DNA from: Saururus chinensis
Lineage: Eukaryota; Streptophyta; Magnoliopsida; Piperales; Saururaceae
Assembly (NCBI GenBank): GCA_035235625.1
Contig: CP141141.1
Span: 44,973,719-45,037,718, forward strand
DNA: 64,000 nt
Reading direction: 5' to 3'
Each line of letters starts with the position of its first letter. Within the stretch, counting starts at the first letter, position 1. Positions 1 through 9,795 of the stretch are shown piece by piece. The position numbers and the translations under genes are program-made. A model generated the notes under the pieces. That model saw nothing but the letters and a program-made list of their open reading frames with translations, was not told the origin of the DNA and did no database searches.

Positions 1-50
1 TTTTTGCATCCGAGAGATTATGGGGGTACTAGCTCCTCGAGTATTAACGC

Positions 51-469
51 GAGATTTATTTCTATTTTATAGGAGAAGATCGACGGTAGATATATGAGGC
101 AACATGAGTGGCTCATTTTTAAAATAAAAAAAAACTTACAAACCATGATTTTGCATGTCTTATGTTACTCCATCCTATTTGAAAGAAGGAATTTGATAGA
201 ATTAAAATTACTCATCCATGTGGAATTGGATGTCTTAGGAGGTCCAGCCAATTTCTCACCTGAAACTTATCTTAATAATACCCGCACAAATTGGCACTTC
301 AAGCAGAAATTCTAACAGCTGGAATTCGATGAAGTAAAACTATCAATGGGAAGTTGATAAAATTTTATGCCTTGTGGTTTGCAAAATTGTAATGATAAAT
401 ATTGTAATGAGATTTATTTCTATTTTATAGGAGAAGATCGACGGTAGATATATGAGGCAACATGAGTGG
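51..469. repeat. Filler insertion flanked by a 61-bp direct duplication
   Basis: Bases 51-111 and 409-469 are the same 61-bp sequence. Between them, bases 110 to about 402 are a near-identical copy of 1401 to about 1694, with only a few substitutions and one A-tract indel. The arrangement looks like a recent copy of the nearby segment pasted in with duplication of the landing site. No transposon ends or open reading frame of note were seen in the copied piece. Confidence 0.85.
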
Positions 470-944
470 AAAGCGTACAAGTGGGAGCTTTTGCCACTTT
501 CCCCACCTCTGCACTAGTTTGCACGATTGATTTTGATGACCAAGATTGAGGACTCTTGTAAAATGACAGTAAATCCGAAAAGAGAAAGTTAGTCGGTTGC
601 AGCTCACTATAACTTTCAAGCTGCACCTCTAGTTTGAGAGACGTCAGATCATGGTTTCAGACGCCTCTCAGGCCAGAGCTTTTGTGACTCTATACAAGCT
701 CAATCCGAAAAGGTACTCCAAGAGTACTAATAACTTTTACTATAGCACATGGGGAAGGATTTGCGCACAAACGTGGTTATTGAAGAATCAGTTAATATGT
801 AAGTACAACCAAGTTAGTCAAGTATGTGAGAATTGAGATATCCACGAAATTGGGATTGACAACATTTGCCTCCGTTTTGTTTTGAGAGCATTTAGATTAA
901 CCCCCACGAATCACTTACAAAACGAGTTATGCCATAATACGATA
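470..944. other. Unassigned flank
   Basis: Only short reading frames without recognisable domains were seen here. No RNA gene or repeat could be supported. Confidence 0.4.
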
Positions 945-1222
945 TTCCCTCTGTCTAATATTAATAGCTTTATTTTATTTTTTTAAATAAACTTTTTTTA
1001 TATTAATAATTATATTTAAAAAATAATAATTTTTATTAAATAGTAAAACTCACATATAAGAGAAGGGGAAATAAACTTATAATTTTTTTTTCAAAGGCTT
1101 ATTCACTTAAATTGAATGAATAAATTTTTTTGCCAAATAAAATTATTAATTTAAGAATGTGCAATACTATTTTTAACTCATTTTAAAAAATTAAATGGAA
1201 TTGTTAATATAAATAGAGAAAG
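945..1222. mobile_element. Stowaway-like MITE
   Basis: This is an AT-rich 278-bp block. The left end reads TTCCCTCTGTCTAATATTAA. The inverted right end reads CTTTCTCTATTTATATTAAC. It is flanked by TA on both sides (943-944 and 1223-1224). The CTCCCTCTGT-type terminus and TA target site are typical of Stowaway/Tc1-mariner MITEs. Related copies lie at 34428-34596 and 46913-47103. There is no coding capacity. Confidence 0.65.
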
Positions 1223-1400
1223 TATGCTACTTAGTAACGGGATTGTAAAACTTCATGTAAAACTACATTACTCTTACATTACTAACATGAATTTTATGTG
1301 CTTCCTCGTTGCAATAGATCTCACATATATTAATTTCAAATTAAATTTTTATGAGCTCAAATTTCTTGCAATCAATTGAAGCAACTATGCAAAACGCAAT

Positions 1401-1694
1401 GGCTCATTTTTAAAATAAAAAAAAAACTTACAAACCATGATTTTGCATGTCTTATGTTACTCCATCCTATTTGAAAGAAGGAATTTGATAGAATTAAAAT
1501 TACTCATCCATGTGGAATTGGATGTCTTAGGAGGTCCAGCCAATTTCTCACCAGAAACTTATCTTAATAATACCCGCACAAATTGGCACTTCAAGCAGAA
1601 ATTCTAACAGCTGGAATTCGATGAAGTAAAACTATCAATGGGAAGTTGATAAAATTCTATGCCTTGTGGTTTGCAAAATTGTAATGATAAATAT
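1401..1694. repeat. Source copy of the 110-402 filler
   Basis: This segment lies just outside the copia element and is the likely donor for the copy at 110-402. The donor role is inferred because it is continuous with the copia flank, while the other copy is bounded by a duplicated target. It also contains the 16-bp stretch at 1605-1620 that recurs inside the damaged 3' end of the copia element (1908-1923). Confidence 0.7.
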
Positions 1695-1833
1695 TATAAA
1701 AATACAGAACAAAACAAAGTAGTTACTACTTTAAAAATAAAAGTCTCATTAATATGCATCAGAAGCATCTGTGCCTGGTGCACATCAACCACACAATTTC
1801 GATTATGCAGCCTAGGTAACAGGGGGTAGAAAA

Positions 1834-1923
1834 TGAGAAGAGGCAAAGAGGTTTGGTGGGAGATACCATGAGAGGAGAGGTATCGGCATAAGACGTATAG
1901 GACATTTTAACAGCTGGAATTCG
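1834..1923. other. Mosaic repair scar at the element's 3' end
   Basis: This 90-bp stretch joins the remnant of the 3' LTR to reverse transcriptase and consists of short pieces found elsewhere. Bases 1833-1849 match 6411-6427 (LTR end). Bases 1846-1882 match 3457-3493 (integrase) with one mismatch. Bases 1877-1889 match 2198-2210. Bases 1892-1904 match 2146-2158. Bases 1908-1923 match host flank 1605-1620. Pieces overlap by a few bases at several joins. The pattern is that of templated end joining. Confidence 0.75.
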
Positions 1924-3066
1924 TGTGGGGGTCGGGGAAGCTTTACATTGGGACATAGAGGCACGGGCAAGGATATCAAGGGCATATTGGGGTTGAGAGA
2001 GGAAGAGGCCATTGGGGGTGTGAGTGACTTCAATGCCAAGGAAGTGATGGAGGTCGCCGAGGTCTTTTATGGCAAAAGTGGAGCTGAGGAGGGAAATGAC
2101 TTGGTGGATGTGGGGGGGATGATTACCGGTGATGAGGATGTCGTCGACGTATAGGACAAGGATGGTGATATGGGAGCCTTGGGTGTGAAGAAAAAGGGAG
2201 GTATCGGCATGACAAGAGATGAAGTCAAGGGAAAGAAGGTAGGAGGAAAGGCGAAGGTACCAAGCACGGGGGGCTTGTTTGAGACCATAGAGGGCTTTGT
2301 GGAGGCGACAGACATGGTTGGGCCGAGTGACATCATGGTAATCAGGGGGTTGTGCTATGTAGAGTTCTTCAGAGATGGTGCCGTGAAGGAAGGCATTAGA
2401 GACGCCGAGTTGCTTGATGGGCCAAGAGTGGGTGACAGCGAGGCTTAGAACAATCCAAACCGTGTAAGGTTTGACCACGGGGCTAAAGGTCTCATTGTAA
2501 TCAAGGCCTTCTTCTTGATGAAAACCCTTGGCAACAAGGCGAGCCTTGTAGCGAGAGATAGTCCCATGGGCATCACGCTTGACTTTGTAAGTCCAACGGC
2601 AACCAATGACATTGGAGGAGGGCGGGGGAACTACTAAGCTCCAAGTATTTTGTTTGTGGAGGGCTTTAATTTCCTCATCCATAGCAGCACACCATTCGGG
2701 AATGGAGGAAGCAATTTTGAAGGAAGTGGGTTCGGTTTGAGGTGGAGAGAGAGTGAGGAGGGAGAAAGGAACACGAGGACATATGATCCCAGCTTTGCTA
2801 CTAGTAATCATAGGGTGAGGGGGAGGGGGAGGGGAGGGGGAGGGGAGGGAGAAGGGAGGGGTGTTGGGGAGAGGAGAGGAGGGGGAGAAGACGGGGGTTG
2901 GAGGGGAGGGGAGAGGGGGGGAGAGAGAGGGGTGGTTGTTGGGAGGGTGGATGGGGGGTAGGGGTAGGGATGGGGAGAGGGGAGGGAGTGATGGGAATAG
3001 GAAGGGGGGGTATGGTGGGGGGATTGGGAGTGGGGAGGGGGTCGTGGTATGGGAACTCATCTTCAC
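1924..3066 (-). pseudogene. Copia reverse transcriptase (inactive, truncated)
   Basis: This is the copia-type reverse transcriptase domain. The conserved segments include CRWTYKVKRDAHG, ARLVAKGFHQEEGLDY, ALYGLKQAPRAWY and YVDDILITG. The YVDD box is intact near residue 306 of the open frame. The first catalytic aspartate, normally in a QLDV motif, is glycine here (QLGV, near residue 221), which should abolish activity. The frame starts in a long proline-rich linker, out of phase with integrase. Past about 1924 the sequence leaves the copia family and becomes patchwork, so RNase H is absent. The frame runs open to 1759, but that tail is scar and host DNA. Confidence 0.9.
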
Positions 3067-3826
3067 GAAAGCGGACGTGGCGGGAGGTGTAGACGCGATG
3101 GGAGATGGGATCTAGGCAACGGAAACCTTTGGTGTGAGGGCAATAACCAAGAAAGATGCATGGGATGGCCCGAGGGGAGAGTTTATGGGAAGAGTAGGGG
3201 CGGGTCCAAGGAAAGCAGCGACAACCGAAGGCTTTGAGGTGGGAGTAGTCGGGGGGTTTGTGGAAGAGGAGTTGGTAGGGGGAGAGGTTTTGTAGGGAGG
3301 GAGAAGGTAGGTGGTTGATGAGGTAGGTGGCGGTGCAAGCAGCGTCAACCCAATAGGAGAGAGGCATGTGGGCGTGGGAGAGAAGGGTGAGGGTAGTTTC
3401 TATGATGTGTCGGTGTTTTCTTTCGGCAACACCATTTTGTTCAGGGGTATGAGGGCAAGAGGTTTGGTGGGAGATGCCATGAGAGGAGAGGTAGGAAGAG
3501 AGGTGATGGTTGAGGTATTCGCCGCCATTGTTGGTGCGGAGGGTGGTGAGGGTGTGGTGGAGGGTCCGTTCGGCCATGGCATGGAATAGGCGGAAGCATT
3601 CGGTGACATCGGATTTGAGTTTGAGGGGGTAGAGCCAAGTGTAACGGGAGAAGTCATCTACAAAGATCACATAGTAGCGAAAGCCGAGGAAGGAGGTGAC
3701 CGGAGAGGGACCCCAAACATCCGAGTGGACGAGCTCAAGAGGGCGTGAGGAGCATTGCGGGGAGGGTGAGAAGGGGAGTTTGTGCGTTTTACTAGTGAGA
3801 CAACTATTACAATCTAAGGATGACAT
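2801..3826 (-). pseudogene. Copia integrase (inactive)
   Basis: This is the retroviral-type integrase core of the copia polyprotein. Visible motifs are HSDVWGPSP, FVDDFSRYTWLYPL, NNGGEY and HTPEQNGVAERKH, followed by the CFLGY-like region. The second catalytic aspartate of the DDE triad, normally in a TDNGGE context, is asparagine here (RTNNGGEY). The zinc-binding HHCC module is split by an in-frame TAA at 3832-3830, which separates this frame from the gag-protease frame in the same phase. The C-terminal part is a proline/serine/leucine-rich linker, within which the frame shifts relative to reverse transcriptase. Confidence 0.9.
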
Positions 3827-3829
3827 TTT

Positions 3830-5469
3830 TTAGATTGGAGGCGACAAAGTAGAAACAACTAAATTAAACATAGTGGACGACGGATGTCCGAGCCGATGAT
3901 GCCAAAGGCGGGAGGAGGCACAAGCGAGGAGGGCGGTGGAGGACGCGGTAAAGACGGAGGACACTGGATAGACACTATGTCGGCACGGTCCTCGAAAGAG
4001 TGTGCGTCGAGAGCTAGTGTCCTGGATTGTAACATGAGAGACATCAAAGGTTAGTGAACAATTATTATCAAGAGCAAGTTTATGAACGGAAAGAAGATTA
4101 TGAGAGATAGATGGAGTATGTAAGACATTGCGAAGAGAAAGGGTAGAGGGGCCAAGATGGAGGGTAGTGTGACCCATGGATGAGACACGTAAAGCCGCCC
4201 CATTCCCGACGTTGACGTGGTTGGACGTCGAGTGAGGCACATGGAAGGAGAGGTTACCGCGATCCGCTGTCACATGGTCAGAGGCACCACTATCAAGGAG
4301 CCACTCCGTGGGAGTTGCCGAGGAGGCGCCGACAGAGAGGGCCAGAGCACCGGAGGGCGAGTCCCCGGGGCCGGAGTAGCGCTCCCAACACGTTTTGGCG
4401 GAGTGGTTGGTCCCACTGCAAATCTGACAGGGGGGGCGGGGACCGCGACTGCGAGGACCGGAGCGCCAACAGCCACGAGTAGGACCACCGCGTGGGCCAG
4501 GTGCCCCACGGCCAGCAGGGGTAGGGAGAAGGCCCCGGGTAGCCCCTCCCCCATATGGGGCAGCAAGTGCAAGGGTCGGACCCCCGACAAGGGGGGCAGG
4601 GGCGTGGCCGCTGAGGGGAGCAGGCGGGAGGCCATAAGGAGAAGTGGGAGGCATCCCATAGGGGCCAGGAGCGGTGGGGGGAGAGGTCGGAGGTAGGGGC
4701 CCATAGTTAGCCGGAAGAGAGGGACGCCATGAGTGGAGGGCAGTGAAGGCCGTCGCCGGGGGTAGCCCTATGGTGGGGGTGGTAGGGACACGAGAGAGAG
4801 TGGCCTCTTCGGCGAGGAGAAGTGTCCAAAGCTCCGAGAGGGGAATGGTAGCACCGCGAGCATGAAGGGCGGTGGAGAAGACGAAGTACACACCGGAGAG
4901 ACCGTTTAGTGTCTTGTGAAAGAGGTCAAGGTCCGAGATGGGAGCCCCAACGGCGGCAAGTTGATCTGCGTAGGCTTTAAGGCCATCGAGATATGCGGTC
5001 ATAGTACCATCACCTTGGACATGGGTGGCAAGACGTTCTTTGATATTGAGGATGTGAGCCGGGGAGGTAGAGAGGAAGCGATCTTCGGCGGCGGTCCAGA
5101 GGGCAGCGGCGGACGCAAGGCCTATGAAGTAGCCAAGCAAAGAAGGGGAGATGGTGGCACGAACTACTGTGAGAAGTACCCTATCAATGCAACGCCATTG
5201 GGCAGCGGTAGGGTGGGCGGTGAGGTCGCCAATGGCTGGGCACGGGGTGGAGCCATCAAGGAAGCCCATGACACCATAGCCTTCAAGGAGATCGCGGACT
5301 TGAATCCGCCAAATGAGGAAGGTGTTGGAGTCGCAGTGGACTGTGACAAGTTGAGGGAGATGAGAGCTAAGAAATCGAACCACCGCTGGCACGGGAGCGA
5401 AAAGATCGTCTATTGTGGTGGAGTGGGGTGGGGAGGTCGGGGGCTAGGGGCTAGACCGGACGCGGTCAT
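3830..5469 (-). pseudogene. Copia gag and aspartic protease
   Basis: The open part (5392-3830, about 520 residues) holds a UBN2-type gag domain (roughly residues 15-200), a glycine/proline-rich stretch, a CCHC zinc knuckle (CQICSGTNHSAKTC, near 322), the protease active site in WLLDSGASDHVT (near 367) and the start of the integrase zinc finger (HHRLGH, near 498). The frame has no ATG near its start at 5392. An ATG at 5469-5467 in another phase could be the original gag start, with a one-base shift before 5392; this is inference. The frame ends at a TAA where other copia elements read through. Confidence 0.85.
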
Positions 5470-6398
5470 AGAGTGGCCAGGCGACCCCATAAGTGGGGAC
5501 TAGTAGAGGCTATGTGGAGGGGGGAAGAGTAAAAAGGGACAAGGGCTAGGAAAGGGGGAGTCTTTCTGGAAGGAGGGATGTGGAGGCGCCGGACTGGATG
5601 AGGCGGAGGGGGCGGCGCCGGGGTGGAGCGGACGAGGCGGCGCCGGGGGGGAGCGGACGAGGCGGCGCCGGGGCGGGGCGTAGCAGATCGGGATGCGGCG
5701 GTGGCGGGTTAAGGCGGGTCTGGACGGGGCTGAGCAGATCTGGACGAGGCGGCGGAGGAGGCGGGGAAAGGTGGAGCCTTTCTGGAAGGAGAGCTGTGGA
5801 GGCGCTGGTGGGACTGGACGGGGCGGAGGAGGCGGCCCCGGGGCGGAGCAGATCTGTACGAAGCAGCAGATATGGTCGCGACAGCGTAGGGTTGAAGTAG
5901 ATCTGGACAGGGAGGAGGAGATCGAGACGCGGCGGCGCCGGGTCGAGGCGGTTCTGGGCGATAGCAGAGCTGGACGGAGTGGGATCCGGGCGGGAGGCGC
6001 CGGATTGGAGCAGAGGTGGGCGGAGCGGTGCCGGAGCGGGGCAGAGTGGTACGAGCGGCGCGGGATCGGGCAGATCTGGGGGAGGTAGTGCCGGATCGGG
6101 ACGAGCGGCGCCGGTGACGAAGCAGGGCAGGGTGGCGCCGGAGACGAACGGGGCAGGAGGCTGGCGGGCAGAGGGAGGGGAAGATTCCGGCGGGAAGGAA
6201 GACCAAACAGTGAGGGAGAAGCCGGTGACGGGGAAGAGCACGGGACCGGGGAAGGGGGAAAGGGGTTGGCCGGCGAGTGGCACGGCCGGGATACAGGCGT
6301 CGGTCTTTGAGGAATGGCGCCGGAGAGTTTGCTGGACGGGAGAGTTTGCCGGCGAACGGGAAACGGGAAACAGGGAGGGATTAAGCCGTTAGGCAGAG
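5470..6398 (-). repeat. Very GC-rich leader with 25-bp tandem repeats
   Basis: About 930 bp separates the primer-binding site from gag, long for a copia leader. It is strikingly GC-rich and built from repeats. Three 25-bp units beginning GCGGCGCCGG start at 5612, 5637 and 5662. A longer block around 5563-5612 recurs near 5779-5836. Long open frames exist on both strands (for example 6283-5546 minus, rich in Pro, Ser, Ala and Arg), but they look like a by-product of GC bias and I do not call them genes. Confidence 0.7.
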
Positions 6399-6411
6399 GG
6401 CTCCGATACCA
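6399..6411 (-). promoter_or_regulatory. Primer-binding site (initiator Met tRNA type)
   Basis: On the minus strand TGGTATCGGAGCC follows directly after the LTR. It matches the usual copia site complementary to the 3' end of initiator methionine tRNA with one difference (TCGG for TCAG). Confidence 0.9.
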
Positions 6412-6612
6412 TGAGAAGAGGCAAAGACAATATTTTCATTCAGAATATAACTATTTATGGATATATGTATGTATTTTCTATTAGGGAATACACAGGGGAT
6501 ACAGGAATGTATTTCTACATAGAGAGGATGTAGTGACACATAGGTGGTGGTGATTACAAGTAGAGGGGAGTCCAGGATTGCCATAGTGGCAATGGAGGAG
6601 GTGGCCTTAACA
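6412..6612 (-). repeat. 5' LTR of the copia element
   Basis: This 201-bp LTR reads TG...CA on the plus strand (TGAGAAGAGGCAAAG at the left, CCTTAACA at the right). It is bounded by the primer-binding site on one side and the GAAAA target duplication on the other. Its first 15 bp recur at 1834, which identifies the remnant of the 3' LTR. Confidence 0.9.
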
Positions 6613-6617
6613 GAAAA

Positions 6618-7216
6618 CACATCTGCCCCAGAGCGACTGGATCGTCATCCAGCAGGCACCCGAGAACTTTTCAACTATTAAAAATAACCTATTTTTAATA
6701 ATAATATGTTTTCAGTTCTTCCAACAATATTACTCAAGTAATAGAATAATTGCTGGACAGGTTTTGTTTCTTTTATCTTCCACCTAAATTACTCCAGTAT
6801 TAGAATAAGTGCCTTGACCTTGACCTTGCTGATATTTTAAGTAATAATTAGCTCGTACTTAATGCTCTATAACGATACATTGAGGCCTGGAATAAGGTAA
6901 GACCAAACGAAGAGAAACGGACAATATTAAGTGATATTTTTCAGCTCCTTCATAAGTTAAGCCGAACTGCCACCTTGTCTCCCTCATGTCATAGATTGAA
7001 CATATCGGTGAACTTCAAGTGGAATCAATAAACATATCACCTTAAAAACATTTGCTTTCTGGGACTAATTGTAGCCTCAACGCGTTCAAAATGGTCCGAG
7101 TTGCCCTCCAGAGTTTTAAGTTGAGGAGCTTAAGAAACTATATATTGAAAATGTTGAGAGCTCTCCAAGGCTCTACCCCAAGGCTTGATGGTCTTATCAA
7201 ATGAAGTATTTTTGTG
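6618..7216. other. Unassigned host DNA
   Basis: No gene, RNA or repeat could be supported. The first ~60 bp continues the sequence interrupted by the copia insertion and may be part of a decayed coding region read on the minus strand, but I do not recognise it. Confidence 0.4.
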
Positions 7217-7570
7217 TTGCCCACTTATTATAAGCCTAGCAAAAGAAATACCTGGAAGCATTGATATTTAAGATCGGTGGTGCACATGCTAGCATGTATT
7301 AGTGTTAATGTCATTGACACTAACATGCATTATGTTGCCCACTTATTATGAGCCTAGCAAAAGAAATACCTAAAAGTATTTATATTTAAGATCGGTGGTG
7401 CACATGCTAGTGCGTATTAGTGTTAATGTCATTGACGTTAACATGCATTATGTTGCCCACTCATTATGAGCCTAGCAACAGAAACACCTGAAAGCATTGA
7501 TATTTAAGATCGGTGGTGCATATACTAGCGTGTATTAGTGTTAATGTCATTGACGCTGACATACATTAGC
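7217..7570. repeat. 118-bp tandem repeat, three copies
   Basis: Units begin at 7217, 7335 and 7453 with TTGCCCAC followed by a GAGCCTAGCA-type motif and share nearly all positions. Each carries GATCGGTGGTGCA and ATTAGTGTTAATGTCATTGAC. Diverged relatives with the AAGCCTAGCA motif and a similar tail occur at 16840-17045 and 38128-38265. Confidence 0.85.
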
Positions 7571-7757
7571 ATGTGTGCCATCAATGAAAGGGTTCCTAGG
7601 TGTTCCTTATTACCCTCATTTAACTTACTATGAATATAATGGTGCAAAAGTATGTGAAATTTGTTTAACCTTTACTTTAATGCAAAAGAATAAAAAAGTC
7701 ATTACAACATTCCCAAAAATTTGTGAAGTATTATGTATGTGGACCAAAAACTTATAT

Positions 7758-8889
<1,132 letters not shown>

Positions 8890-9795
8890 TCAACTTTAAT
8901 GGATTTCAATTTTTTGTTCGTGTCTAATATATGCCTAAGGAGAAAAGGCATGGAAGGGCACTGCCTTACATGCAAAATTGAGTCAAAATTGGAAGATGTT
9001 AATATTAGAGTTGTAGATACAAGTCTACTTTCATCAACATAGTTTGCAAAGTCAATGATAACTTCACCCAAAACACCACTTTTGATGATCCTTGTAAACC
9101 AAATTATATTTTTTTGTATTTAGATAAAAAAAGTAAAATTTTGGAAGAATAACACACATATCTTGCCAAGAAAACAACAATTTGGTAGACTTTCTCACTA
9201 AATTTTCCGGTTTTTGGATCCTGACTAAATCTAATAGTTTCGTAATTCCCACCTACATGTTCCACTATGGACTTATTCTAATTTCACTATAGGCTTCTTA
9301 ACATCCAGAGGAATAAGAGAAACCACTAGAGAATAGTATCCTATTTTTTTTAGACCTAAGAATAAAATTGAAAGAAAAATTAACCAATGCTCAATCAAAC
9401 CTCTGTTGATCCCATATTGACATAGAAACACAACTCCACCAAAATCAGGATGACAAGCCTTACCCACTTCAAATTACTTGGAAAAAAAACATAAACTTGG
9501 TGCTAACATTGAACAAGATGAGATGACAAAAGAGAAATGTATAAATTTAGTAGGGAATTTGTACGTAGATCAAAACACATCTTAATATGGACAATGAAAG
9601 ATGATTTCTAAGGCAACCTAGATTAGATCTTGAGACTATTCATAATAGCAAAAAAAAATTACATACCAAAGGCAGTGAGCATAACCCAAGTTGTTTGGAT
9701 CTGCAACTTGAACACAATTTTGGTCTTGTTCTTATTGGTTGGATACAAGGTCGTCACCTTCGCCAATTTGTAGGTAATGTTCCAAAGCACCTTGA
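8890..9795 (-). pseudogene. Decayed NT-C2 (EEIG1/EHBP1-type) domain gene
   Basis: Fragments in all three minus frames follow the order of the plant NT-C2 domain found at the N-terminus of large coiled-coil proteins. They are a TNKNKTKIVFKLQ segment (about 9750-9690), VVSLIPLDVKKPIVKLE (about 9330-9275), NYETIRFSQDPKTGKFSEKV (about 9240-9180) and GEVIIDFANYVDESRL (9070-9020) ending in ILHVR. Frameshifts, stops and A-tract expansions separate them. The long coiled-coil part of such genes is not seen. A solo LTR sits just upstream of the presumed N-terminus. The assignment rests on remembered family patterns. Confidence 0.55.

Larger units (their letters stand above)
1834..6612 (-). mobile_element. 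Defective Ty1/copia LTR retrotransposon
   Basis: The element reads on the minus strand in the order 5' LTR (6412-6612), primer-binding site (6399-6411), GC-rich leader, gag-protease, integrase, reverse transcriptase. This gene order is the Ty1/copia order. A perfect 5-bp target duplication GAAAA lies at 1829-1833 and 6613-6617. The 3' LTR is reduced to its outermost ~15 bp at 1834. RNase H and the polypurine tract are missing. The coding region has an in-frame TAA, a frameshift in a proline-rich linker, and loss of catalytic aspartates in both integrase and reverse transcriptase, so it cannot be autonomous. The short LTR and sequence style suggest the Ale/Retrofit lineage, but that is tentative. 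Confidence 0.93.

Noticed and set aside
2801..5503. Plus-strand frames through the copia element
   Set aside because: They are antisense shadows of gag-pol with Gly/Arg-rich low-complexity translations.
5546..6392. Long frames on both strands in the GC-rich copia leader
   Set aside because: They arise from GC-rich repeats, overlap in many frames and show no domain; composition explains them.
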